From Mesorhizobium denitrificans (lineage in GTDB: Bacteria > Pseudomonadota > Alphaproteobacteria > Rhizobiales > Rhizobiaceae): DNA of 64,000 nucleotides. The notes beneath the pieces are model-generated. The model worked only from the letters and a program-made list of their open reading frames with translations. It ran no database searches and had not been told where the DNA came from. Where the stretch lies: positions 62,001 through 126,000 of the forward strand of contig NZ_QURN01000008.1 of NCBI RefSeq assembly GCF_003403035.1, written 5' to 3'. Both the position numbers and the translations under genes were made by a program. Below are positions 54,794 to 62,906 of this stretch, piece after piece (the stretch's first letter is position 1; each line of letters starts with the position of its first letter).

Positions 54794-55657
54794 CTATTCC
54801 GCGTCATAGTTGGTCATGACGGTGTAGAACACCCATGACAGCAGGAGGATAATCAGGAAGTAGATGATCGACATCGCCGCCGCCGGTCCAAGGTCGAACT
54901 GGCCGATCGCCATCTTCACCAGATCGATGGAAAGGAACGTCGTCGAATTGCCCGGTCCGCCGCCCGTTACAACGAACGGTTCGGTGTAAATCATGAATGA
55001 GTCCATGAAGCGCAGCAGCACCGCAATCAGCAGCACGCGATTCATCTTCGGAAGCTGAATGTAGCGGAACACAGCCCAGCGCGAGGCGCCGTCGATCTTC
55101 GCCGCCTGATAATAGGCGTCCGGGATCGACACCAGGCCCGCATAGCACAGCAGCACGACAAGGCTCGTCCAGTGCCAGACGTCCATGATGACGACTGTAG
55201 CCCACGCATCGATTGGGTCGTTCACATAGTTGTAGTCCAGCCCGAACGCGTTCAGCCCATAGCCGAGCAAACCGATGTCGATGCGCCCGAACACCTGCCA
55301 GATCGTGCCAACCACGTTCCACGGAATGAGCAGCGGCAGCGCCATCAGCACCAGACAAACCGGCACGCCCCAGCCGGATTTCGGCATGTTGAGCGCGATG
55401 AAAATGCCCAGCGGAATTTCGATTGCCAGAATGATGCCGGAGAAGGCGAGGTTGCGCCAAAACGCTTCCCAGAACCGGGCAGACGTCAACATCTCCTGAA
55501 ACCACTCACTGCCCGCCCAGAAGAATTCATTATTCCCGAACGTGTCCTGAACCGAATAGTTCACGACGGTCATGAGCGGGATCACAGCGGAAAACGCCAC
55601 CAGCACAAGCACCGGCAGCACCATGAACCAGGCGCGATTGTTCCACGTTTTTTCCAT
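54794..55657 (-). CDS. glpP: Glycerol ABC transporter permease (GlpP)
   Basis: A 287-residue permease of the MalF/UgpA type with six spans (WFMVLPVLVLVAFSAVIPL at the start) and an EAA loop (SIPDAYYQAAKIDGASRWAVF). The start is ATG 55657, overlapping the glpT stop as TGATG, with GGAGGG upstream. A GTG one codon earlier is less likely. Confidence 0.92.
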   Translation of the reverse strand: MEKTWNNRAWFMVLPVLVLVAFSAVIPLMTVVNYSVQDTFGNNEFFWAGSEWFQEMLTSARFWEAFWRNLAFSGIILAIEIPLGIFIALNMPKSGWGVPVCLVLMALPLLIPWNVVGTIWQVFGRIDIGLLGYGLNAFGLDYNYVNDPIDAWATVVIMDVWHWTSLVVLLCYAGLVSIPDAYYQAAKIDGASRWAVFRYIQLPKMNRVLLIAVLLRFMDSFMIYTEPFVVTGGGPGNSTTFLSIDLVKMAIGQFDLGPAAAMSIIYFLIILLLSWVFYTVMTNYDAE

Positions 55658-56742
55658 CACGCCCTCCTGCCTGTTTCGGCAACGTTCACACGCCAGGAAT
55701 TTGCATAGAGATTGATGCCGGCCGGATCGAACCGCACATGCGGATTGGCCGGCAATTCCTCATCTTCGGTGAGAATGGCGGCAATCTCCTTGCCCTCGAT
55801 GGCGGCGCGCACAACCTTGTGCCGGCCGATGTCCTCGACCTTGCGAATTTGAACCGGAATGCCCTCCGAACCGACGCGCACATATTCAGGGCGAATGCCA
55901 AGCTCGACCTGCCCCTGCCCGTCTGCCGCGGGCGCGCCCGGCAATTCTATGATCTGACCGCCCAGTTTCGCGCGCGTGCCTTCCACCGTCACCGGCAGTA
56001 CATTCATGCCTGGCGACCCAATGAAATAGCCAACGAAAGTATGGCTCGGCTTCTCGAACAACTCCGCAGGCGTGCCTATCTGCACGATCTGCCCGTCATA
56101 CATCACCACAACGCGATCAGCGAAAGTCAACGCTTCCGTCTGGTCGTGTGTCACATACACCATCGTGTACCCAAACTGGCGGTGAAGCTGCTTTAGCTGC
56201 GAACGCAGCACCCACTTCATATGCGGATCGATCACCGTCAGCGGTTCGTCAAACAGGATCGCATTCACGTCCGAGCGCACCAGTCCACGGCCGAGCGAAA
56301 TCTTCTGCTTCTGGTCGGCGGTCAGGCCGCGTGCGCGACGCTTCGCCCAGCTTTCCAGATCGATCATCTTGATGATTTCGCGCACCTTGCGGTCGACTTC
56401 CGACTCCGGCACACCGCGATTGCGCAGCGGAAACGCCAGATTGTCGTACACTGTCATCGTGTCGTAGATCACCGGGAACTGGAACACCTGCGCGATGTTG
56501 CGCTCCTGCGTCGACAGGTTCGTAACGTCCCTGCCATTAAACAACAGCTTGCCGTGCGAGGGGTGCAGCAGTCCTGAAATAATGTTCAGCAGCGTGGTCT
56601 TGCCGCAACCTGAAGGTCCGAGCAGTGCATACGCACCGCCGTCTTCAAAGGTGTGATGCACTTCCTTCAGCGCGAAGTCTTCCGGCTTCGTCGCATTGGG
56701 CGAGTAGGCGTGCCGTATATGATCGAGGTCTATGCGTGCCAT
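55657..56742 (-). CDS. glpT: Glycerol ABC transporter ATP-binding protein (GlpT), degenerate signature
   Basis: A 361-residue ABC ATPase with Walker A GPSGCGKTTLL and Walker B NAILFDEPLTVIDPH, plus a C-terminal TOBE-like domain. The ABC signature, normally LSGGQ, reads LTADQKQKISLGRG here, so this subunit may be impaired at one composite ATP site. Its partner GlpS keeps a normal LSGGQ. The start is ATG 56742, with GGAG eight bases upstream; the longer frame is not supported. Rhizobial glycerol transporters use two different ATPases, unlike MalK-type homodimers. Confidence 0.9.
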   Translation of the reverse strand: MARIDLDHIRHAYSPNATKPEDFALKEVHHTFEDGGAYALLGPSGCGKTTLLNIISGLLHPSHGKLLFNGRDVTNLSTQERNIAQVFQFPVIYDTMTVYDNLAFPLRNRGVPESEVDRKVREIIKMIDLESWAKRRARGLTADQKQKISLGRGLVRSDVNAILFDEPLTVIDPHMKWVLRSQLKQLHRQFGYTMVYVTHDQTEALTFADRVVVMYDGQIVQIGTPAELFEKPSHTFVGYFIGSPGMNVLPVTVEGTRAKLGGQIIELPGAPAADGQGQVELGIRPEYVRVGSEGIPVQIRKVEDIGRHKVVRAAIEGKEIAAILTEDEELPANPHVRFDPAGINLYANSWRVNVAETGRRA

Positions 56743-56752
56743 CGTTCGCTCC

Positions 56753-57835
56753 TCACGCCGCCTTGCGGGGCTTTGCGCCCACCGCATTGCCGTGGCCGTC
56801 GAACACCATGATGTGCCGTGGATCGATATACACATCGACCATCTCATCCGGCTCGAAGCTCAACACGCCATGCGCCAGCATGACCCAACGCGCATCGGCA
56901 AAAGACAGATGCACAAAGCTTTCCGAGCCGGTGATTTCCGTCACCAGCACCTTGGCCTTTACGGACACCGCTTGCTTGTGTGGCTTATGAAGCGACAAAT
57001 GGTGCGGCTGGAATGCGATGGTGTAGTTGGCGTCCGGGATGCCTGCGAGTTCCTGCGGAACCGGCAATCTCACACCACCCTCAAGCACGAAATCGGTGCC
57101 TTCCTTATCCAGCGCAATCATATTGAGCGGCGGGTCGGCAAACGTCCGCGCTGTAGTCAGATTCAGCGGCTTGCGGAATACCGAAATCGTCGGGCCGAAC
57201 TGCGTGATCCGCCCTTCGCTCAAGGTCGCCGTATTGCCGCCAAGCAGCAGCGCTTCATGCGGCTCGGTCGTCGCGTAGACGAAAATCGCGCCTGTCTCGG
57301 AGAAAATCTTCGGCAGCTCCGCGCGCAGTTCTTCGCGCAGTTTATAGTCCAGATTTGCCAGCGGCTCATCCAGCAGCACCAGCCTTGCATTTTTGACAAT
57401 CGCGCGCGCCAGCGCCGTGCGCTGCTGCTGTCCGCCCGAGAGGTTAAGCGGCGTGCGGTTGAGGTAAGGCGTAAGCTTCAACAGCTCCGCGGCGCGGTGC
57501 ACCTCGCGATCGATCTTGGCTTTGTCCTCACCCGCCACGCGCAGCGGCGATGCGATGTTTTCATAAACCGTCATCGCGGGATAGTTGATGAACTGCTGAT
57601 AGACCATCGCGACATTGCGGTCCTGCACGCGCACGCCGGTCACGTCCTTGCCGTCGAACCAGACGCTGCCGCTCGTCGGACGATCCAGCCCCGCCATCAA
57701 CCGCATCAGGCTGGTCTTGCCTGAAAGCGTGGGCCCAAGCAGCACGTTCAGCGAACCATGCTCAAGCTGAAGCGAAACGTCGCGGATATGATCCACGCCC
57801 CCGACAGCCTTTGTTACGTTCCTCAGTTCCAGCAT
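56753..57835 (-). CDS. glpS: Glycerol ABC transporter ATP-binding protein (GlpS)
   Basis: A 360-residue ABC ATPase: Walker A GPTLSGKTSLM, signature LSGGQQQRTALAR, Walker B LVLLDEPLANLDYK, and a C-terminal regulatory domain. The Q-loop and H-loop regions look intact except that the H-loop stretch reads YATTEPHEALLL, as in this subgroup. It pairs with GlpT to drive glycerol import. It lies 24 bases after glpD. Confidence 0.92.
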   Translation of the reverse strand: MLELRNVTKAVGGVDHIRDVSLQLEHGSLNVLLGPTLSGKTSLMRLMAGLDRPTSGSVWFDGKDVTGVRVQDRNVAMVYQQFINYPAMTVYENIASPLRVAGEDKAKIDREVHRAAELLKLTPYLNRTPLNLSGGQQQRTALARAIVKNARLVLLDEPLANLDYKLREELRAELPKIFSETGAIFVYATTEPHEALLLGGNTATLSEGRITQFGPTISVFRKPLNLTTARTFADPPLNMIALDKEGTDFVLEGGVRLPVPQELAGIPDANYTIAFQPHHLSLHKPHKQAVSVKAKVLVTEITGSESFVHLSFADARWVMLAHGVLSFEPDEMVDVYIDPRHIMVFDGHGNAVGAKPRKAA

Positions 57836-57859
57836 AATGCTACCGGCTCCTCCTGCCGT

Positions 57860-59386
57860 TTACTCCGCCGCGATCACTCCCCGGTCGAGCCCGTCCATAA
57901 ATTTGGCGAGCCCGTCCGCTTCGTCCTTTGTCAAGCGAAGCCCCTGCTTCGTTCTGCGCCAGAGCACGTCCTCCGCCGTCACCGCCCATTCCTGGTCGAC
58001 GAGATAGCGAACTTCCACTTCATAAAGATCCGCGCCGAAGCAGCGCCCAAGATCCTTTACAGAGCGCGCTGCGCCCAGCAGCTTGCGCGCCCGCGTTCCG
58101 TACAATCTCACCAGGCGCCGCGCATGTTTCTCATCCAGAAACGGAAAATCGACCCTCAGCGAGCCGACCTCGGACGCGAAACCGTGAACGCCGAACTCAC
58201 CACCCGGCAGGGTGGAATTCGCCGTCCACGGCGCTCCGCGCGCACCGATCAAGCCTTCGATCTTTACCAGCATCGACTCGGCCAACCGGCGGTATGTTGT
58301 AATCTTGCCGCCGAAACTGTTGATCAGCGGCGCCATGCCTCCGCTTTGATCCGCTGAAAGCACGTAATCGCGCGTAGCTTCCTGCGCTTTCGATGCGCCA
58401 TCATCATAGAGCGGGCGCACGGCTGAATAGGTCCAGACAATCTCTTCGCGCCGCACGGGTTGCGCGAAATATTCGCTCGCCGCATCGCAAAGGTAGTCGA
58501 TTTCCTGATCGCTGATCGTAACCTTTCCGAGGTCGCCTTTGTAATCGCGGTCGGTGGTTCCAATCAGTGTGAAATCATTTTCGTATGGAATGGCGAAAAT
58601 GATCCGGCCATCCTTGTTCTGGAAGAAATAGGCGCGTGGGTCGTCGAATTTCTTCGGCACGACGATATGGCTGCCTTGCACCAGTCGCACATGATGCGCG
58701 CCCTTCTGGCCAAGCGCTTCCGTCAGCACATGATCGACCCACGGTCCCGCTGCGTTCACCAGCAGCCGTGCCGTCACAGTTTCCTTTGCGCCCGAGCGCA
58801 TATCCTCAACCGTGATCGTCCAGTCTTTTTCGCCGCGCCGCGCTTCAATGACCTTCGTGCGCGTTCTGATCGTCGCTCCACGATCTGCCGCGTCACGCGC
58901 ATTGAGCGAAACCAGGCGCGAGTCTATCACCCAGCCATCCGAATATTCGAACGCCTTCGTAAACATCGGCTTGAGCGGCTTGCTTGCCGCATCTGTGCGC
59001 ATGTTCAGCGTCTTGGTCGCGGGCAAAAGCTTACGCCCGCCTAGATGATCATAGAGAAACAGCCCTAATCGCAGCATCCATGCCGGGCGCGGACCGCCTT
59101 CAAAGTACGGCAGCACAAACCGCATCGGCCAGATGATGTGCGGCGCCATCTTCCACAGGATCTCGCGCTCCATCAGCGCTTCGCGCACCAGCCGAAATTC
59201 GTAATGCTCCAGATAGCGCAAGCCACCGTGAATGAGCTTGGTTGAACCCGATGAAGTGCCGCTCGCAAGATCGTTCATCTCGGCGAGAAAGACAGAATAG
59301 CCGCGCCCTGCTGCATCGCGTGCGATGCCGCAGCCGTTGATACCACCACCAATGACAAAAATGTCGTATTGGGCTGGCGCCGCCAC
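57860..59386 (-). CDS. glpD: Aerobic glycerol-3-phosphate dehydrogenase
   Basis: Membrane-associated FAD enzyme that oxidises glycerol-3-phosphate to dihydroxyacetone phosphate and passes electrons to quinone. The FAD motif is DIFVIGGGINGCGIARDAAGRG, followed by SGTSSGSTKLIHGGLRYLE, the family signature. The preferred start is GTG at 59386, since GAGGGAGG lies five bases before it and relatives begin at this point; an ATG at 59404 would add six residues without a good ribosome site. It heads the glpD-S-T-P-Q-U-V run. Confidence 0.94.
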   Translation of the reverse strand: MAAPAQYDIFVIGGGINGCGIARDAAGRGYSVFLAEMNDLASGTSSGSTKLIHGGLRYLEHYEFRLVREALMEREILWKMAPHIIWPMRFVLPYFEGGPRPAWMLRLGLFLYDHLGGRKLLPATKTLNMRTDAASKPLKPMFTKAFEYSDGWVIDSRLVSLNARDAADRGATIRTRTKVIEARRGEKDWTITVEDMRSGAKETVTARLLVNAAGPWVDHVLTEALGQKGAHHVRLVQGSHIVVPKKFDDPRAYFFQNKDGRIIFAIPYENDFTLIGTTDRDYKGDLGKVTISDQEIDYLCDAASEYFAQPVRREEIVWTYSAVRPLYDDGASKAQEATRDYVLSADQSGGMAPLINSFGGKITTYRRLAESMLVKIEGLIGARGAPWTANSTLPGGEFGVHGFASEVGSLRVDFPFLDEKHARRLVRLYGTRARKLLGAARSVKDLGRCFGADLYEVEVRYLVDQEWAVTAEDVLWRRTKQGLRLTKDEADGLAKFMDGLDRGVIAAE

Positions 59387-59500
59387 ATTGTCCTCCCTCG
59401 ACATCGCGCGCAAAGGTTCCGCCGTCTCGAAACCAATTATGAATTAATTCGAAAACAGAACGCATGTCAAACGAAAATTGAAAATATTGTGCGTTCGCAC

Positions 59501-60268
59501 TTATTCGCGCGAAGTTTCAATCAGTCGCACATCACTGTCCGCGCATATCTTATGGATCACAGACAGGTCGCAGTGATCGGTAATGAAAGTATTGACCTGC
59601 GATAGATGAGCGATTCTCACTGGTGCAGTGCGCTCGAATTTCGTTGCATCGCAAACAAGAATGACGTGCCGCGCATTTGCGATAATGGCCTGCGCCACTT
59701 TCACCTCGCGGAAATCGAAATCCAGCAGTGCGCCGTCATGGTCTATGGCCGATGCGCCGATCACCGCATAGTCCACCTTGAACTGCTTTATGAAATCGAC
59801 CGCCGCCTCGCCCACAACGCCGCCATCCGAACCGCGAACCACACCGCCCGCGATCACCACCTCGATTGACGGATAGACACGCATCCTATTGGCAACATTG
59901 ATGTTATTGGTGATAACCATCAGCCCGTTATGGTCCAGCAGCGCGCGACTAACTTCCTCCGTCGTCGTCCCGATATTGATGAACAGCGAGGCCCCGTCAG
60001 GTATGAAACGCGCTGCAGCCTTACCGATTTTTTCCTTCTCCTCGGCCGCAATCATGCGCCGGGATTCATATTCGACATTTTCGATGCCGGATGGAAACAA
60101 CGCGCCGCCGTGTATTCGGCGCAAAACGCGGTGTTCGCAAAGGTCGTTCAGGTCTTTGCGAATGGTCTGCGGCGTAACGTCAAAATGTGTAGCCAGATCG
60201 TCAACCAGCACGCGTCCGTGGTCTTTCGCCATCTGGACGATCTCGGCATGTCTGGGCGAAAGAAACAT
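59501..60268 (-). CDS. glpR: DeoR family transcriptional repressor GlpR
   Basis: A 255-residue repressor: N-terminal HTH (VDDLATHFDVTPQTIRKDLNDL, then HRVLRRIHGGA) and the DeoR sugar-phosphate sensor domain (NIGTTTEEVSRALL). In this family glycerol-3-phosphate is the usual inducer. It is the first gene of the glp run, upstream of glpD, with GGGGAGGCGGCG before the ATG. Motif repeats at 60283-60348 suggest self-control. Confidence 0.9.
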   Translation of the reverse strand: MFLSPRHAEIVQMAKDHGRVLVDDLATHFDVTPQTIRKDLNDLCEHRVLRRIHGGALFPSGIENVEYESRRMIAAEEKEKIGKAAARFIPDGASLFINIGTTTEEVSRALLDHNGLMVITNNINVANRMRVYPSIEVVIAGGVVRGSDGGVVGEAAVDFIKQFKVDYAVIGASAIDHDGALLDFDFREVKVAQAIIANARHVILVCDATKFERTAPVRIAHLSQVNTFITDHCDLSVIHKICADSDVRLIETSRE

Positions 60269-60282
60269 CGCCGCCTCCCCTG

Positions 60283-60348
60283 TTTTCGTTTTTTCTCTAT
60301 CTAGATCAAAACGAAAGTCTTGAGAAGGCCGAATTTGGAAAACGAAAG
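60283..60348. promoter_or_regulatory. CGAAA-type repeat cluster, GlpR operator candidate
   Basis: TTTTCGTTTT (60283-60292), AAAACGAAAG (60308-60317) and AAAACGAAAG (60339-60348) lie in the glpR upstream region. A related AAACGAAAA is at 59469-59477 before glpD. DeoR proteins typically bind such A/T-flanked CG repeats. Confidence 0.5.
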
Positions 60349-60358
60349 TTTTCTACGG

Positions 60359-61087
60359 CTATTGAAAATCCGGCAGGCTTTTGAATGCCTGCTTCAGTGC
60401 AGTGGACCAGCCATCCGACACCACGCGATAATATGGGTCGTCATAGCTGATGCGCCGCTTTAGCCCGACCTGCAGGCTTCCCGCTTCATAGAACAACAGA
60501 TCCAGCGGCAGGCCGACGGAGAGGTTTGCCTTGGCAGTCGAGTCAAATGAAACCAGCAGTAGCTTCGCCGCCTCTTCAAATGACATCTGGCGGTCATAGG
60601 CACGCACGATAATCGGGCGGCCATATTTCGTCTCGCCGATCTGGAAAAATGGGGTGTCGTCAGTGGATTCGATGAAATTCCCCTCGGGATAAATCATGAA
60701 AAGACGCGGCTCGCTGCCTTTGATCTGCCCGCCAAGAATAAACGACGCGTTGAAATAGGAATCCGCCCGCTGCCCCGCGGGAACCGAGCTTTGTATCACT
60801 TCGCGAACGGTGTTCCCCACCAGCCGTGCGGTCTGAAACATCGATGGCGCTTCATACAAAGTCGGCGAGCGGTCGGCCACGGCCTTGGTGCGCTCGTCCA
60901 ACAGGCTCACCACGGCCTGTGTTGTCGCGAGATTGCCTGCCGACATCAGAACGATCACGCGGTCGCCCGGCTGTTCCCATACATGCATTTTGCGAAATGT
61001 GGAGATGTTGTCGACGCCCGCATTTGTGCGCGTGTCCGATAAAAACACCAGTCCAGAGTCCACTCGCACGGCAACGCAATAAGTCAT
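60359..61087 (-). CDS. Anbu, proteasome-related peptidase (bacterial proteasome homologue)
   Basis: A 242-residue Ntn-fold protein of the proteasome beta / HslV superfamily (Anbu, BPH). After loss of Met the N-terminus is Thr2 (MTYCVAV), the expected nucleophile; the fold is seen in GLVFLSDTRTNAG and VIVLMSAGNLA. Anbu proteins form open ring or helix assemblies; proteolytic activity is weak or unproven. It is the last gene of an operon with a transglutaminase-like protein, an alpha-E protein and an ATP-grasp protein, the conserved Anbu gene set. Confidence 0.9.
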   Translation of the reverse strand: MTYCVAVRVDSGLVFLSDTRTNAGVDNISTFRKMHVWEQPGDRVIVLMSAGNLATTQAVVSLLDERTKAVADRSPTLYEAPSMFQTARLVGNTVREVIQSSVPAGQRADSYFNASFILGGQIKGSEPRLFMIYPEGNFIESTDDTPFFQIGETKYGRPIIVRAYDRQMSFEEAAKLLLVSFDSTAKANLSVGLPLDLLFYEAGSLQVGLKRRISYDDPYYRVVSDGWSTALKQAFKSLPDFQ

Positions 61088-61118
61088 GAATTCACATCAT
61101 TCCCTCAAGTTTCGGCGA

Positions 61119-61913
61119 TTACTGTTCCACAGTGATGCGAACAGCTAGCCTTTCGTCGGCAACGCCGAGACGAATGCCCGATACCGGCATGGCATCACGA
61201 TAATCGCGCCCAACGGCAATTCTCACATAGCGCTCGTCCGTTGAGATTCCGTTGGCAGCATCGAATGTGACCCAGCCCAGCCCGTCGACATTGGCTTCGG
61301 CCCAGGCGTGGCTCGCCACTTGTTCCACCTGATCGTCCATCATCAGATAGCCGCTCACGTAGCGCGCCGGATAACCCATCAATCGCGCCGCCGCGATAAA
61401 TACATGCGCGTGGTCCTGACAAACGCCGCTGCCTTGCGCGAGCGCCTGTTCCGCCGTCGTCTCCGGTCCCGTCGCGCCGATATTATACGCCACCTGCTGG
61501 GAAATCGTCTGCATCAACTCATGCAGTCGGTCGATCTCACCCGCGGCTTTGATCGACTTAATAAGCTTGCGCACACCCGGCCCGGCGGCCGTCAAATCGG
61601 TTTCCGTTTCAAACAACCACAGCGGCGCCAGCGAGTTGTCGCGGCCATAGATGCCCGATTTGTCATGCGTCTCGACAGTTCCTTCCGCCACAATGCTGAT
61701 GACATGAGGCGCGCCATGCGCACTCACCAGTCGCGTTTCGTTGTCGAACTGGTCCTTGAACCGCACTTCGTTGCGCGCGCCCTCCACCTCCACAGCCCAT
61801 GAAATCACTTTCTGCGTCGGCCCGGTTCGCGGAACGAGCCGCAACCGCTGCAAAGCATAGTTCACGGGTGAATCGTAGCTGTATTCGGTGCGGTGCGAAA
61901 TTTTCAGCAGCAT
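61119..61913 (-). CDS. Transglutaminase-like protein (Anbu operon)
   Basis: A 264-residue protein with an N-terminal beta domain (LKISHRTEYSYDSPVNYALQ) and a papain-like transglutaminase core; the triad is Cys in GVCQDHAHVFI, His in HAWAEANV and Asp in VTFDAANG. It probably acts as a cysteine peptidase or amidoligase-reversing hydrolase on the product of the neighbouring ATP-grasp enzyme; the substrate is unknown. Confidence 0.9.
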   Translation of the reverse strand: MLLKISHRTEYSYDSPVNYALQRLRLVPRTGPTQKVISWAVEVEGARNEVRFKDQFDNETRLVSAHGAPHVISIVAEGTVETHDKSGIYGRDNSLAPLWLFETETDLTAAGPGVRKLIKSIKAAGEIDRLHELMQTISQQVAYNIGATGPETTAEQALAQGSGVCQDHAHVFIAAARLMGYPARYVSGYLMMDDQVEQVASHAWAEANVDGLGWVTFDAANGISTDERYVRIAVGRDYRDAMPVSGIRLGVADERLAVRITVEQ

Positions 61914-61925
61914 TGCGCGTCGGCC

Positions 61926-62867
61926 TCAGTAAAACCGATAGTCTTCAGCTACCTCGTTGCCGAGCTTGTTGTTGTCACTGATAAACTCGCCCAGGAATTC
62001 GTGCAAACCGGCGTCGAAAATATCTTTGATCGTTCCGGCGCGCAGGCGATTCAGTGTCCTTTCGGCAGTGTCGTGGCAGGCGTGGCGCTCGCCATAGTCG
62101 CGAGCCAGAAACCCAAGATGTTCGTCGATCATGCGATAGCAGAAGGCCAGCGAGCGCGGCATACGACCGTTGATAATCAGGTAGTCCGCGATGTTCGTGG
62201 GGCGATAATCGGCCTCATAGACCCAGCGATATGAACGGTGCGCCGATACCGAGCGCAGGATCGACTCCCATTGATAATTGTCGAGCGACGATCCCACCCA
62301 TGAAATGGAGGGCAGCAGCACGTAGTACTTCACGTCGAGAATGCGCGCTGTGTTGTCTGCTCGCTCCACATAGGTGCCAACCTGCGCGAAATCGAAAATT
62401 TCATTGCGCAGCATGGTTCCGTAAAAGCAGCCACGGATCAGCGCCGTCTCGCGCTTGATGGTGTCAAGCACGCGAGGCAAATCACGCTCATCCACTTTGC
62501 GCGCGAGCAGCTTTTTCAGCACCATCCAACCGTCATTGATGGCTTCCCACGTCTCGCGCGTCAGTGCCGTGCGAACCATGCGCGCATTCACCCTGCCCGC
62601 TTCGATCGCGGAAAGCACGCTTGATGGATGGTCTGTGTCGCGCAGCAGAAAATCGGCAATCGTGTTGGCGTTGAACTCAGAGTGCTTCTGCCGAAAGCCG
62701 TCTTCCGCGCCTGCGCTCATCACCACAGAGGTCCACTCGTCCGCTGCGTTGGTTGTGCGTGTCAGCGCCATGCGCAAGCCCGCGTCGAGCAGGCGCGCCA
62801 TGTTTTCCGCGCGCTCGATATAGCGGCTCATCCAGTAGATGCCGTTGGCGGTGCGTCCAAGCAGCAT
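61926..62867 (-). CDS. Alpha-E domain protein (DUF403)
   Basis: A 313-residue helical protein of the alpha-E family (old DUF403). It begins LLGRTANGIYWMSRYIERAENMARLLDAG, the family hallmark. Function unknown; the family is found beside ATP-grasp amidoligases and transglutaminase-like proteases, so a role in peptide tagging or peptide synthesis has been proposed. Spacing to the neighbours is 12 and 39 bases, so one transcript is likely. Confidence 0.92.
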   Translation of the reverse strand: MLLGRTANGIYWMSRYIERAENMARLLDAGLRMALTRTTNAADEWTSVVMSAGAEDGFRQKHSEFNANTIADFLLRDTDHPSSVLSAIEAGRVNARMVRTALTRETWEAINDGWMVLKKLLARKVDERDLPRVLDTIKRETALIRGCFYGTMLRNEIFDFAQVGTYVERADNTARILDVKYYVLLPSISWVGSSLDNYQWESILRSVSAHRSYRWVYEADYRPTNIADYLIINGRMPRSLAFCYRMIDEHLGFLARDYGERHACHDTAERTLNRLRAGTIKDIFDAGLHEFLGEFISDNNKLGNEVAEDYRFY

Positions 62868-62906
62868 CAGAAACCCCTTCTGCGCAAGATCAATTTCACG
62901 CCCAGT

